64,000 nucleotides of DNA from Pedobacter indicus (lineage in GTDB: Bacteria; Bacteroidota; Bacteroidia; Sphingobacteriales; Sphingobacteriaceae). Shown here piece by piece: positions 17,663 through 26,825 of this stretch (the stretch's first letter is position 1; each line of letters starts with the position of its first letter). The stretch covers positions 1,240,001 through 1,304,000 of the forward strand of contig NZ_QRGB01000001.1 of assembly GCF_003449035.1 (NCBI RefSeq), given 5' to 3'. Position numbers and translations under genes: made by a program. The notes under the pieces are model-generated. The model was given only the letters and a program-made list of their open reading frames with translations, was not told where the DNA came from and made no database searches.

Positions 17663-19228
17663 TTATTTTTCTGAGAGTTTGAACTGACCGTACAAGTTAG
17701 TAATAAATCGGTCATCATTACCAGAGAGTTGAAAAGAAAATGCATAAAAATCTTCAAAACCGTAATTGTCAGAGTCTTGGTAGTTTTGCCGCATCTGTCT
17801 ATTCAGATTATTCCTGATAGTTCGATCCGCATTTTCACGATGGATGAAAAGCGAATAGTTAGCCGTAGTGGATTGCAGATTTTCGTAGGCCTGATATTCT
17901 TCCTCTTCAATTAATAAATTGCCAGCTTCGATGTCATCCAAATAGTTACTTATATTACTCGGACGGTTAGCCAGTATCATATAGCCATGTGTATAGGTAA
18001 AGTAAGGTCTTTTAAAATTTTTGAAAGGATCGCCCAGGGAGTAATAGAGTAAATTTGAGTTGTCGAAATGCCAGACGGTACTATCGGCATTTGGTGTGCT
18101 GATCTTTTCGGCGATTTGTGCATATTCCAGTGAGTCCCGGATGGCGATGATGCCGATTTCTTCGCCAGAGCGCAGGGTCAGCTTGGCAAACTCATTTCCC
18201 CAAATCCGGAGCAGTTCATCATCAATCACCACATTTTCCTTTGATTTGATATACCTGAATTGCTCCTGGAGCTGGTCGATTTCCGCTCTGTTTTCCAATA
18301 AAGTTCTAATCCCGTCATGAAATTGTTCATAATCGGATACTCCGAAAATCTCCACCAAAGCGGTATGATCAGGAATCCAATTTTTTAACTGGTATGAAAC
18401 AGGCTCCTGGTTCATAAATAAACTTAGATAGGATGAGTCGGTCGGTACGATTGACATCGTTCCACTGAACATAAGCACATCTGATTTATAATTCAGATCA
18501 AATGCAGAGATTCCGTTTAAGTTTTCAAATAAAGCTAGCGGGCTGGTTGTTTTCGATGCGATCAGCGAAAGCAGCTCGGGTAGTTTTTCATGATTTACAT
18601 ATGCTTGTAGAGGTGCGTTAGCTGAAAAGTTTGTTTTGAATTTCTCCAGAAAAAGCTCTGACAAATGATCCTCCGAGTTATTTAAAGCTCGCTCCATTAA
18701 TGGTTTCGAAAAACTCAAGATCGCTCGGTCTGGTAAAATTGATGTGTATATTTTTCGCTCAATATCAGGTATTTCCAGTTCAATAAAACTTGTATCACCA
18801 ACACCATTAACCGTTAGGTTTAAGGTAGAATCTAAGCCATTTTTGACAGCTTCTATATCCATGTTCTCCTTTAAAGGGATACTTAACAGCCATTCAATTT
18901 GCTCGTTTTCCGGATGAAAGGAAAAATAGAGTGGTTGGTTCATGCTTGCCATTTTCAGCATCGTGTTTTGAAGTACGAATTGCTGTAGGGTTTTTAAATC
19001 ATCCATTTCATCAGATCCCATCACCAAACGAAAACCTTCATAGTCTTTAAAGAGATCGAAAAAGCTTGAGTCGTTATTCAATGTTATCAACAACGCAGCG
19101 TCTGCCGGAATAGATGAAATTGACCGGCTATTGATATTCTGTGTTTGTTTCAGCTGAGAAAAATAGAGGATGGACACGATGATCATCACTATGAACAGGA
19201 AGACGGTGAGAATGATTGTTCTTTTCAT
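17663..19228 (-). CDS. Membrane-anchored protein of unknown function (DUF3352-like)
   Basis: 521 residues. One N-terminal transmembrane segment (about residues 4-24) is followed by a large extracytoplasmic region of alternating helices and strands, without Cys or a recognisable catalytic motif. The opening after the anchor (SSIPADAALLITLNN) resembles DUF3352-type proteins, a weak assignment. It has its own transcription unit, divergent from DUF423/priA. Nothing in the neighbourhood points to a role. Confidence 0.65.
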   Translation of the reverse strand: MKRTIILTVFLFIVMIIVSILYFSQLKQTQNINSRSISSIPADAALLITLNNDSSFFDLFKDYEGFRLVMGSDEMDDLKTLQQFVLQNTMLKMASMNQPLYFSFHPENEQIEWLLSIPLKENMDIEAVKNGLDSTLNLTVNGVGDTSFIELEIPDIERKIYTSILPDRAILSFSKPLMERALNNSEDHLSELFLEKFKTNFSANAPLQAYVNHEKLPELLSLIASKTTSPLALFENLNGISAFDLNYKSDVLMFSGTMSIVPTDSSYLSLFMNQEPVSYQLKNWIPDHTALVEIFGVSDYEQFHDGIRTLLENRAEIDQLQEQFRYIKSKENVVIDDELLRIWGNEFAKLTLRSGEEIGIIAIRDSLEYAQIAEKISTPNADSTVWHFDNSNLLYYSLGDPFKNFKRPYFTYTHGYMILANRPSNISNYLDDIEAGNLLIEEEEYQAYENLQSTTANYSLFIHRENADRTIRNNLNRQMRQNYQDSDNYGFEDFYAFSFQLSGNDDRFITNLYGQFKLSEK

Positions 19229-19284
19229 CAGGATCTTTTGTTGTGAAAACGAGTGCTGACTCTCGATAAGTTAACCCATAACTT

Positions 19285-19314
19285 TCTCACAAAGTTAAAA
19301 ATTTAACAATGAGA
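19285..19314. promoter_or_regulatory. Nested inverted repeat in a divergent promoter region
   Basis: Outer arms TCTCA (19285-19289) and TGAGA (19310-19314) enclose inner arms GTTAAA (19294-19299) and TTTAAC (19302-19307). It sits between the DUF3352-like gene (minus) and DUF423 (plus), so one regulator could control both. Confidence 0.4.
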
Positions 19315-19360
19315 GAACGAAAATCTAAAAGGTTTATTAAATTTAACGGAAATTAGAAAC

Positions 19361-19744
19361 ATGAACAAACGAATCATACTTACCGGTGCACTTTTTGGAT
19401 TGATTGCGGTCATTTTAGGTGCATTTGGTGCTCATGGGTTAGAGAATAAGATTAGCGAAGATAGTTTGGATAATTGGAAAACTGCCGTAAGTTATCAGTT
19501 TTATCATACGTTTGCTATCCTATACCTGGCGACATTTTCTAGAGCAAAAAATGGACTTATTAATTTCGCTTTCTTGACCTTCACTCTTGGTATTCTGTTA
19601 TTTTCAGGATCACTTTATTTACTGTCCACACGCGAAATAACCAGTCTAAAAGCGTCATTTCTTGGTCCGATAACCCCAATTGGAGGGCTCATGTTTATAT
19701 TGGGGTGGATAAGTTTATTCATTGCAACGATAAGGCATAAGTAA
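19361..19744 (+). CDS. DUF423 small integral membrane protein
   Basis: 127 residues with four predicted transmembrane helices. It opens with the family signature LGAFGAHGLENKI and contains YQFYHTFAIL, as in E. coli YgdD. The function is not established. Its stop codon directly abuts the start codon of priA, so the two are likely cotranscribed. Confidence 0.88.
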   Translation: MNKRIILTGALFGLIAVILGAFGAHGLENKISEDSLDNWKTAVSYQFYHTFAILYLATFSRAKNGLINFAFLTFTLGILLFSGSLYLLSTREITSLKASFLGPITPIGGLMFILGWISLFIATIRHK

Positions 19745-22195
19745 TTGAGAACCTATTTTGTAGACGTCATACTCCCTTTAGCGATAGCAGGAACCTATAC
19801 CTACCGTGCCCCGCAGGAAATGAACAGTGAACTGGCTATTGGGAAGCGAGTTGTTGTCCAGTTTGGCAAGACGAGGGTGTACTCAGCCATTATTTCCCAA
19901 ATTCACGAAGTTCCACCTGAAAAGTACGAAGCAAAATATTTACTCGATATATTGGATGACCGTCCGGTAGCTACCGAAAAACAGTTAGCCCTGTGGGGCT
20001 GGATCTCGACATATTATCTGTGTCAGGTAGGCGAGGTCATGCAAGCAGCTTTACCTTCTGTACTGAAATTGGCCAGTGAGACCAAAATTATCGCTAATAA
20101 TCAGCAAGATCGAGACCGTTCGCAGTTAACAGATCGGGAGTTCCTTGTCATGGATGCATTGGATATGGTTCCTGAATTGCGCGTTAGCGATGTGATGAAG
20201 GTTTTGGGACAAAAGACCGTCCTCCCTATCCTAAAGTCACTTTTGGAAAAGAATTTTATTCGGATATCTGAAGAGGTTGTCGATCGCTACAAACCAAAGA
20301 AAAAAGCTTTTGTACAGCTAAATACTATTTTCGACTCGCAGAGCGCAAAAAAAGAACTGCTGGATGGTTTAGAGCGAGCTCCAAAACAATCTGATGCAGT
20401 ATTAGCTTATTTGCAGCTTGTTAAAACACAAAAGGAGGTATCGAAAGCAGAACTTCTTGAGCGCTCGGGTTGTGGCGCATCGGCTTTTGCTGCCTTAGTA
20501 AAAAAGGAAATCTTCGTGATCGAAGAGAAAGTTATTAGCAGGTTTTCGGTTTCAAGTGAAGGTTTTTCATCCGAAGTAAATTTGAATGCCAATCAGCAGC
20601 AGGCTTTTGGAGAGATCAAGACTGGTTTCGCCGAACAAGGCATCTGTTTGCTGAATGGAGTAACCGCTTCAGGAAAAACAGAAATCTATATCAAGCTGAT
20701 TCAGGAGGTACTCAAGCGTAACCAGACGGCACTTTACCTTTTACCGGAGATTGCTCTAACTACGCAGATTGTTGAACGTCTCCGGCTTCATTTCGGGCCG
20801 GTAATAGGCACCTATCACTCCCGTTTAAATGAAAATGAACGGGCTGAAATGTGGAAGAAAGTACTTGACGGTGAGGTTCGCGTTATCTTAGGGGCACGTT
20901 CATCCGTGTTTTTGCCGTTTCAGGACCTCGGACTGGTGGTAGTCGACGAGGAGCATGAAATTTCTTATAAACAATTTGATCCGGCACCGCGTTATCAAGC
21001 CCGGGACACGGCCGTTTATTTGGCAAGTTTATATGGAGCTGATGTCTTGTTAGGATCGGCAACTCCGTCTTTAGAAAGTTATTACAATGCAAAGGCCGGT
21101 AAATATGCTCTGATTAAGCTGGATCAGCGTTACGGTAATGCCCAATTGCCTGATATTGAGATTGTCAGCCTCAAGGACATTCAGGGACAGCATAGTCCAA
21201 GTCCGTATTTTACCCCTGCTTTATTAAAGGGCATACAGGCAGCTCTGGACAAAAAAGGACAGGTGATCTTATTCCAGAACCGCAGAGGGCATACTCCTTT
21301 ATTGCTTTGTGCGACATGTGGCTACTCACCTCGTTGTATTCATTGCGATGTGAGCCTGACTTACCATAAAAGTAGCGGTCAGCTCCATTGTCATTATTGT
21401 GGATTTAAGGAAAACCTAATTGAGTTTTGTCCGGCTTGCGGTTCGACACATATTGAAAGCAAAGGCTTTGGTACACAGCGTGTAGAGGAGGAATTATCAG
21501 TGCTTCTTCCTGAAGCGAAAATCGGGCGGCTAGATCTGGATACCACGCGTGCCAAAAATAGCTTTGAGCGAATTTTAGATGATTTTGATGAACATCGGTT
21601 TGATATCCTGATAGGTACCCAAATGGTCACGAAGGGACTGGATTTTGGAAAGGTAAGTTTGATTGGTATTGTAAACGCCGATAGCATCATTAACTACCCA
21701 GATTTTCGGGCTTTTGAAAGAAGCTTTTCCATGTTGGCTCAGGTTGCGGGAAGGGCAGGGCGAAGAGATGCGCAAGGGAAGGTAATTATCCAGGCTTATG
21801 CAACTACCCACAGAATCCTCGACCAAGTGGTTAAACATGATTATGAAGAAATGTTTCAAACGGAAATAGTGGAACGGAAAAAGTTTTTATATCCACCTTT
21901 TTTCAGACTGATTCGGGTTGATGTGAAGCATAAGGATCAGCATTTAGCGGTCGACTGCGCCCAACGTTTAGCGACCATGTTGCGAGCTCATTTTGGTGAG
22001 CAGGTTTTGGGTCCAGAACCCCCATTGGTCGGGCGAATCCGAACCTATTATATTAACAGCATTCTTCTGAAGTTCAGCAGGGCAAATGTTAGTATAGCAA
22101 AGGTGAAGGAAGTTTTAAAACAGACGATTCAAAGCTATCAACTGGATAAACTCAACAAGGGTTCACGACTGACTGTTGATGTAGACCCTTATTAA
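19745..22195 (+). CDS. priA: Primosomal protein N', replication restart helicase PriA
   Basis: 816 residues, TTG start directly after the DUF423 stop. The start is supported by the conserved N-terminus (FVDVILPLAIAGTYTYR). It contains an N-terminal DNA-binding domain, the Walker A loop GVTASGKTE (about 305-313), the Walker B DEEH box (about 400-403), and eight cysteines in paired CxxC motifs (about 521-566) that bind two zinc ions. It reloads the replisome at stalled forks. The rare start codon and absent spacer suggest translation is coupled to DUF423. Confidence 0.95.
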   Translation: MRTYFVDVILPLAIAGTYTYRAPQEMNSELAIGKRVVVQFGKTRVYSAIISQIHEVPPEKYEAKYLLDILDDRPVATEKQLALWGWISTYYLCQVGEVMQAALPSVLKLASETKIIANNQQDRDRSQLTDREFLVMDALDMVPELRVSDVMKVLGQKTVLPILKSLLEKNFIRISEEVVDRYKPKKKAFVQLNTIFDSQSAKKELLDGLERAPKQSDAVLAYLQLVKTQKEVSKAELLERSGCGASAFAALVKKEIFVIEEKVISRFSVSSEGFSSEVNLNANQQQAFGEIKTGFAEQGICLLNGVTASGKTEIYIKLIQEVLKRNQTALYLLPEIALTTQIVERLRLHFGPVIGTYHSRLNENERAEMWKKVLDGEVRVILGARSSVFLPFQDLGLVVVDEEHEISYKQFDPAPRYQARDTAVYLASLYGADVLLGSATPSLESYYNAKAGKYALIKLDQRYGNAQLPDIEIVSLKDIQGQHSPSPYFTPALLKGIQAALDKKGQVILFQNRRGHTPLLLCATCGYSPRCIHCDVSLTYHKSSGQLHCHYCGFKENLIEFCPACGSTHIESKGFGTQRVEEELSVLLPEAKIGRLDLDTTRAKNSFERILDDFDEHRFDILIGTQMVTKGLDFGKVSLIGIVNADSIINYPDFRAFERSFSMLAQVAGRAGRRDAQGKVIIQAYATTHRILDQVVKHDYEEMFQTEIVERKKFLYPPFFRLIRVDVKHKDQHLAVDCAQRLATMLRAHFGEQVLGPEPPLVGRIRTYYINSILLKFSRANVSIAKVKEVLKQTIQSYQLDKLNKGSRLTVDVDPY

Positions 22196-22249
22196 CGCTT
22201 TTATAATCAATGTTCTGTATTTTCTTTAATAGTTAAGCCTTTTTTTGAG

Positions 22250-22257
22250 TAATTTTG
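22250..22257 (+). promoter_or_regulatory. -7 element abutting the pcm start codon
   Basis: TAATTTTG (TAnnTTTG) ends 6 bp before the ATG at 22263. If it is used, the mRNA would start at or next to the start codon. Confidence 0.5.
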
Positions 22258-22262
22258 AAGGT

Positions 22263-22919
22263 ATGGCGTACAAGTTCATTGATAATTACCGTGAAAAGGG
22301 GGCACGAAAAAGGCTTGTTAAGTTACTCGAAAAGCGGGGTATTGAAGATAAAAATGTGCTCAATGCGATTGGGAAGGTTCCCCGGCATTATTTTTTTGAC
22401 GAAACATTCTGGGGGAAAGCCTATGAAGATATTGCTTTCCCCATTGGGGACGGTCAAACCATATCGCAACCTTATACCGTCGCTTATCAAACGGAGTTGT
22501 TGCATATAAAGCGAGGGGATAAGGTGCTTGAAATTGGCACCGGATCGGGTTATCAGACTTGTATTCTAATGGAGTTAGGCGCCGAAGTCTATACGATTGA
22601 GCGACAAAGAAACCTATACGAAAGAACCATCCAGGTTCTTCCTTATATGGGCTACCGTCCACACTTTTTCTTTGGGGACGGTTCTAAAGGGATTGAAAAA
22701 TATGCACCTTATGACAAAATCATTGTCACAGCAGGGGCGCCCATGGTTCCTGAAATAATGCTAAAACAGTTGAAGATAGGGGGGATCCTTGTCATTCCTG
22801 TAGGCACTGAGAAAGAACAAAAAATGATGACCATTCTCCGCGTCGCAGAAGATGATTACGAGCGGATAGAGCTAGATACCTTCCGATTTGTACCGCTACT
22901 GGGTGATGAAGCTTGGTGA
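22263..22919 (+). CDS. pcm: Protein-L-isoaspartate O-methyltransferase
   Basis: 218 residues from the ATG at 22263. A TTG at 22245 would add six residues but overlaps the -7 element, so the ATG is preferred. The enzyme uses S-adenosylmethionine to methylate isoaspartyl residues and start their repair. Motifs: GDGQTISQPY (substrate-side loop), the SAM-binding EIGTGSGYQT near residue 90, and the C-terminal GGILVIPVG. It is convergent with panB with a 4-bp gap and no obvious terminator. Confidence 0.93.
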   Translation: MAYKFIDNYREKGARKRLVKLLEKRGIEDKNVLNAIGKVPRHYFFDETFWGKAYEDIAFPIGDGQTISQPYTVAYQTELLHIKRGDKVLEIGTGSGYQTCILMELGAEVYTIERQRNLYERTIQVLPYMGYRPHFFFGDGSKGIEKYAPYDKIIVTAGAPMVPEIMLKQLKIGGILVIPVGTEKEQKMMTILRVAEDDYERIELDTFRFVPLLGDEAW

Positions 22920-22923
22920 AACC

Positions 22924-23739
22924 CTAGTATTGTTCGTTCTCGCTCGGAAAGCTATTGTCCTTAACGTCCATAATGTACTGGCGCACCGCGTTGGTAATTT
23001 CGTTGTGCAAATTTAGGTATTGACGTAAAAACTTGGGCTTAAAATTTTCAGTTAATCCAAGCATGTCGTTCACAACCAATACCTGTCCATCACAACCAGC
23101 GCCAGCACCAATGCCGATCGTTGGAATTCTGGAATGGTTCGTGAGTTCTTGTGCCAGTTTAGCCGGTATTTTTTCAAGAACGACAGCGAAGCAACCTGCT
23201 TCAATTAGGGCTGCATAATTGTGATGCAATACATGTGCTTCACCTTCATCGCTTGCCCGAAGGCCGAAATTGCCAAACTGATTGATCGACTGTGGTGTCA
23301 ACCCCAGGTGCCCTACGACTGGAATGCCAGCTTGAGTGATTTTTTCGACAGCCTCTTTGATTTCCACACCACCTTCTAATTTAATTCCGTGGGCTCCCGA
23401 TTCTTTCATTACCCGAACTGCTGAGTCCAATGCCTTGTTGGCATCGCCTTGGTAGCTACCAAAAGGCAGGTCGACAATTACCATCGCTCTTTTCACTGCG
23501 CGGACTACCGCTGACGCATGGTAGATCATTTGATCGAGTGTAATGGGAAGCGTGGTTTCATAACCTGCAAAAACATTAGCTGCTGAATCACCAACCAAGA
23601 TCATTTCAATACCGGCTTGGTCCAAGATCCGGGCAGTAGAATAATCATAGCCCGTTAACATGGTTATTTTTTCACCTGACAGCTTCATCTCCGCGATGAC
23701 AGCAGTCGTAATGCGTTTCGTTTCCTTGTGTACTGACAT
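22924..23739 (-). CDS. panB: 3-methyl-2-oxobutanoate hydroxymethyltransferase
   Basis: 271 residues. The first step of pantothenate (CoA) synthesis: transfers a hydroxymethyl group from methylene-THF to alpha-ketoisovalerate. Conserved blocks are MLTGYDYSTA, VGDSAANVFAGYETT (Mg-binding Asp), MVIVDLPFGSY, GIKLEGG and GHLGLTPQS. No other pan gene is adjacent. It is transcribed divergently from the DtxR-type regulator across only 46 bp. Confidence 0.95.
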   Translation of the reverse strand: MSVHKETKRITTAVIAEMKLSGEKITMLTGYDYSTARILDQAGIEMILVGDSAANVFAGYETTLPITLDQMIYHASAVVRAVKRAMVIVDLPFGSYQGDANKALDSAVRVMKESGAHGIKLEGGVEIKEAVEKITQAGIPVVGHLGLTPQSINQFGNFGLRASDEGEAHVLHHNYAALIEAGCFAVVLEKIPAKLAQELTNHSRIPTIGIGAGAGCDGQVLVVNDMLGLTENFKPKFLRQYLNLHNEITNAVRQYIMDVKDNSFPSENEQY

Positions 23740-23743
23740 ATCA

Positions 23744-23751
23744 CAAATGTA
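23744..23751 (-). promoter_or_regulatory. -7 element abutting the panB start codon
   Basis: On the minus strand TACATTTG (TAnnTTTG) ends 5 nt before the ATG, predicting a leaderless or nearly leaderless mRNA. Confidence 0.5.
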
Positions 23752-23771
23752 AATAAATCATTTCGTTTTTT

Positions 23772-23779
23772 TACCTTTG
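23772..23779 (+). promoter_or_regulatory. -7 element abutting the DtxR-type regulator start codon
   Basis: TACCTTTG (TAnnTTTG) ends 7 nt before the ATG at 23786. It is back to back with the panB element in a 46-bp spacer. Confidence 0.5.
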
Positions 23780-23785
23780 CTTAAT

Positions 23786-24442
23786 ATGTTAACAATAACA
23801 GAAGAGAATTATTTAAAGGCTCTATTGCATCTGTCCTCCCACGAAAAGGATTATGTCGGCGTAGGGATCAACCAATTGGCCGATCGTTTGAGTGTGCGCC
23901 CTGCTACTGTTAATAACATGGTGAAAAAATTGAGAGATAAACAACTAGTTGACTATGAGCGTTACGGGAAGATTAACCTGACTGAGCAAGGTAGAAACCT
24001 CGCCGTTCAGATTATCAGAAAACACCGCCTTTGGGAGACCTTTTTATTTACGAAACTTGATTTTTCTTGGGACGAGGTTCATGAGGTTGCTGAGCAGCTT
24101 GAACATATCCAGTCGGAAAAGCTGATCGAGAAATTAGACAAGTTTCTCGACTACCCTCGCTTTGATCCGCATGGTGACGAAATTCCTTCAAAAAATGGCT
24201 CTTACCAGATAAAGGAAAAAAAAACACTGGCCGATTGCTTACCAGGTACTACCTGTGAAGTTATTTCTGTCAGAGATAACGACACGGATTTTTTGCAACA
24301 CGTTGATGCACTAGGTATTGGTATCAATAGCAAGGTGGAAATAATCAGTCGTTTTGCTTTTGATGGTACTCTTTCATTGAAAGTAAACGATGGAAACGTA
24401 AACGTATCACGGAAAGTGGCGGAAAATATTTACATCAGTTAA
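23786..24442 (+). CDS. DtxR/MntR family metal-dependent transcriptional regulator
   Basis: 219 residues from the ATG at 23786 (an upstream TTG at 23777 lies inside the -7 element). The N-terminal winged helix (about 1-60: ENYLKALLHLS, then a recognition helix SVRPATVNNMVKKL) is followed by the metal-binding dimerisation domain (HRLWETFL...HEVAEQLEHIQSEKL). A C-terminal SH3/FeoA-like domain ends the protein (about 150-219). Such proteins sense Mn2+ or Fe2+ and repress uptake genes. No metal transporter lies next to it; the TerC-type gene is 17 kb away. Confidence 0.9.
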   Translation: MLTITEENYLKALLHLSSHEKDYVGVGINQLADRLSVRPATVNNMVKKLRDKQLVDYERYGKINLTEQGRNLAVQIIRKHRLWETFLFTKLDFSWDEVHEVAEQLEHIQSEKLIEKLDKFLDYPRFDPHGDEIPSKNGSYQIKEKKTLADCLPGTTCEVISVRDNDTDFLQHVDALGIGINSKVEIISRFAFDGTLSLKVNDGNVNVSRKVAENIYIS

Positions 24443-24445
24443 AAC

Positions 24446-24901
24446 ATGAAGCTGTCTTCAGAAATCAATATTAAGAACAAGAAAGCTACGTTCGAATATC
24501 ATATTTTGGATCGTTACGTGGCCGGAATCTCGCTGTTGGGAACCGAAATTAAATCGATCCGCGCCGGAAAAGCCAATATTAATGATTCTTTCTGCTCATT
24601 CCTGAAAGATGGGCTCTACATCCGTAATATGCACATATCTGAGTATTCGCATGGGTCTTTCTATAATCATGAAGCTAAGCGCGACCGCAAACTGCTGTTG
24701 ACAAAGAAGGAATTGAAAAAACTTCGCGTAAAAGGGGAAGAACGCGGATATACGATTGTTCCGCTTAGAATGTTTATCAGTGACCGAGGGTTCGCGAAGG
24801 TTGAAATTGCATTAGCACAGGGGAAAAAGGATTTTGATAAGCGTGATTCAATTAAAGAAAGGGAAACGAAGAGGGAGCTCAATCGCGCTATGAAACGTTA
24901 A
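24446..24901 (+). CDS. smpB: SsrA-binding protein SmpB
   Basis: 151 residues, normal length. It binds tmRNA and the ribosome in trans-translation. Features are the N-terminal [18 protein letters not shown] and [18 protein letters not shown], and the basic C-terminal tail ([19 protein letters not shown]) that mimics codon-anticodon pairing. It starts 3 bp after the regulator stop, so it is probably cotranscribed. Its TAA overlaps the TAA of obg on the other strand. Confidence 0.95.
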   Translation: MKLSSEINIKNKKATFEYHILDRYVAGISLLGTEIKSIRAGKANINDSFCSFLKDGLYIRNMHISEYSHGSFYNHEAKRDRKLLLTKKELKKLRVKGEERGYTIVPLRMFISDRGFAKVEIALAQGKKDFDKRDSIKERETKRELNRAMKR

Positions 24902-25914
24902 TCGTAGCTGTTGTCTCCGTCATGAATTGATGACCAAATAAGATCTTTTAATTCCGTAATATTCTTTTGAGCAACAGACGAAATGAAAATAGAAGGGATT
25001 TGTGCTGGGAGGCCAGCTCTCATTTCTGCTTGCAGCTCATCATCAAGTAAGTCAGATTTTGTTATCGCCAAAACACGTGGTTTATCAATTAATTCTGGAT
25101 TGTATTCCGTTAGCTCTTTTAGCAATATATCATATTCCTCAGAAACGCTTCGCGTAGTATCAGCAGGAATTGTGAACAACAGAACGGAGTTTCTCTCAAT
25201 GTGGCGCAGAAAACGATAACCTAAACCTTTACCTTTCGAGGCACCTTCAATAATCCCTGGAATATCGGCCATGATAAACGATTTATTATCGCGGTATTGT
25301 ACAATTCCGAGGTTTGGAACCAATGTTGTAAAGGGGTAATCAGCTATCTCAGGTTTGGCTGCTGAAACAACCGATAGAAGGGTTGACTTTCCTGCATTAG
25401 GGAAGCCTACCAGTCCAACGTCAGCTAATATTTTCAGCTCCAAAACCATCCAGCGCTCCTGACCTGCTTCTCCGGGTTGAGCAAATCGTGGTGTTTGTCG
25501 GGTAGCACTCTTAAAATGCCAGTTTCCTAAACCTCCGCGCCCACCAGGGGTCAAAATCTTGGTTTCTCCATCTTCTGTGATTTCAAAAAGAATCTCACCT
25601 GTTTCGGCATCCTTGGCCACCGTGCCTAACGGTACTTCCAATATCTCGTCATCTCCATCCTTTCCCGTACGAAGAGACAGCCCACCAGGCTCGCCATTTT
25701 TAGCGATGACATGTTTTCGGAATTTTAGATGCAGGAGTGTCCACAGCTGAGCATTGCCTTTGAGTATAATATGGCCGCCGCGTCCTCCGTCACCACCATC
25801 CGGGCCGCCCTTCGCAGTTTTTTTGTCCCGATGCAAATGCGCAGAACCTGCACCCCCGCGTCCCGAACGACAGCAGATCTTAACATAATCAACAAAGTTT
25901 GAGCCTTGAGACAT
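24898..25914 (-). CDS. obgE: Obg family GTPase
   Basis: 338 residues. The N-terminal Obg domain is rich in Gly ([12 protein letters not shown] around 36-47). The G domain follows with G1 GFPNAGKS (170-177), G3 DIPGIIEG and G4 TKSD. It acts in 50S ribosome assembly and stress control. It lacks the C-terminal OCT extension of Gram-positive Obg. It lies 28 bp downstream of adk in the same direction. Its stop codon overlaps that of smpB tail to tail, with no hairpin between. Confidence 0.95.
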   Translation of the reverse strand: MSQGSNFVDYVKICCRSGRGGAGSAHLHRDKKTAKGGPDGGDGGRGGHIILKGNAQLWTLLHLKFRKHVIAKNGEPGGLSLRTGKDGDDEILEVPLGTVAKDAETGEILFEITEDGETKILTPGGRGGLGNWHFKSATRQTPRFAQPGEAGQERWMVLELKILADVGLVGFPNAGKSTLLSVVSAAKPEIADYPFTTLVPNLGIVQYRDNKSFIMADIPGIIEGASKGKGLGYRFLRHIERNSVLLFTIPADTTRSVSEEYDILLKELTEYNPELIDKPRVLAITKSDLLDDELQAEMRAGLPAQIPSIFISSVAQKNITELKDLIWSSIHDGDNSYD

Positions 25915-25942
25915 TTTGTAGCAATGAGGAAAGTGAATCAGT

Positions 25943-26518
25943 TTATTTTAAACGATCAACCTGCTCGGAAATTTTCTGAAAAATATCTTCGATCGAGCCG
26001 ATACCGTTAATGGCGGTCAATTTACCTTGACCATTATAATAGTTGGCGACTGGCGCAGTTTTGGACTTGTATTCATTGATTCGTTTGCGGATCACTTCTG
26101 GATTAGCATCATCCGGGCGTCCTGAATCTTTCCCTCTCAGCAATAGTCGCTTCTCTAATTCCACCTCTTCCACTTCCAAGGCAATCATCCCGGAAATTTG
26201 AGAATCAACAGATGTTAAAAGTTTGTCCAATGCTTCTGCCTGAGCCACCGTTCTCGGAAAGCCATCAAAGATAAAACCTTTCGCTTCTGGGTTTTCTTTT
26301 AATTTATTATGGATCATTCCGATGACCACCTCATCAGGTACCAGCTTCCCATCGTCCATTAATTTTTTCGCTTCCAGGCCCAATGCTGTACCGTTGGTAA
26401 TCTCGTTGCGTAGCAAATCTCCTGTTGATAAGTGCACTAAGTTGTACTTGTCGATCAGTTTTTGTGATTGGGTACCCTTGCCGGCACCTGGAGGGCCAAA
26501 TAAGACTAAATTTAGCAT
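25943..26518 (-). CDS. adk: Adenylate kinase
   Basis: 191 residues, a short-form enzyme. It interconverts ATP + AMP and 2 ADP. The P-loop GPPGAGKGT is at residues 8-16, the AMP-binding STGDLLR at about 31-37, and the conserved [12 protein letters not shown] at about 83-94. The LID region is short and lacks the Cys zinc site. It is followed by obg. Confidence 0.96.
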   Translation of the reverse strand: MLNLVLFGPPGAGKGTQSQKLIDKYNLVHLSTGDLLRNEITNGTALGLEAKKLMDDGKLVPDEVVIGMIHNKLKENPEAKGFIFDGFPRTVAQAEALDKLLTSVDSQISGMIALEVEEVELEKRLLLRGKDSGRPDDANPEVIRKRINEYKSKTAPVANYYNGQGKLTAINGIGSIEDIFQKISEQVDRLK

Positions 26519-26532
26519 AGTGGTTTAAAGTT

Positions 26533-26566
26533 AAAAAGCCTAATCAGTTGTTAGATTAGGCTTTTG
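26533..26566 (-). terminator. Terminator after tRNA-Arg
   Basis: AAAAGCCTAATC (26534-26545) and GATTAGGCTTTT (26554-26565) are perfect 12-bp arms with an 8-nt loop. On the minus strand a T5 run follows. It separates tRNA-Arg from adk. Confidence 0.85.
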
Positions 26567-26579
26567 AAATGTAATTATG

Positions 26580-26653
26580 TGCACTTGAAGGGAGTCGAAC
26601 CCCTAACCTCCTGATCCGTAGTCAGGTGCTCTATCCAGTTAAGCTACAAGTGC
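26580..26653 (-). tRNA. tRNA-Arg (anticodon ACG)
   Basis: A minus-strand cloverleaf. The acceptor stem pairs GCACTTG (26653-26647) with CAAGTGC (26587-26581), discriminator A at 26580. The anticodon stem CCTGA/TCAGG encloses the loop CTACGGA, giving ACG (read as ICG after deamination). The T-loop is TTCGACT. The CCA end is not encoded. Confidence 0.96.
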
Positions 26654-26669
26654 GTCCTGAATCGGAACG

Positions 26670-26677
26670 CAAAGATA
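26670..26677 (-). promoter_or_regulatory. -7 element of tRNA-Arg
   Basis: On the minus strand TATCTTTG (TAnnTTTG) ends 17 nt before the first tRNA base. Confidence 0.55.
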
Positions 26678-26825
26678 TAATTCAATTTCTATATGAAGAA
26701 ATTTTTTTCATAAAATATCGTATTATTTTTTATTCTCGCTATATAATTGGATGATCCTGATGCTTTTTTGTTAATTTTATCGTTCTATCATAAAGGGTAG
26801 TCAGAACAAAAAAACACGAAGGAAC

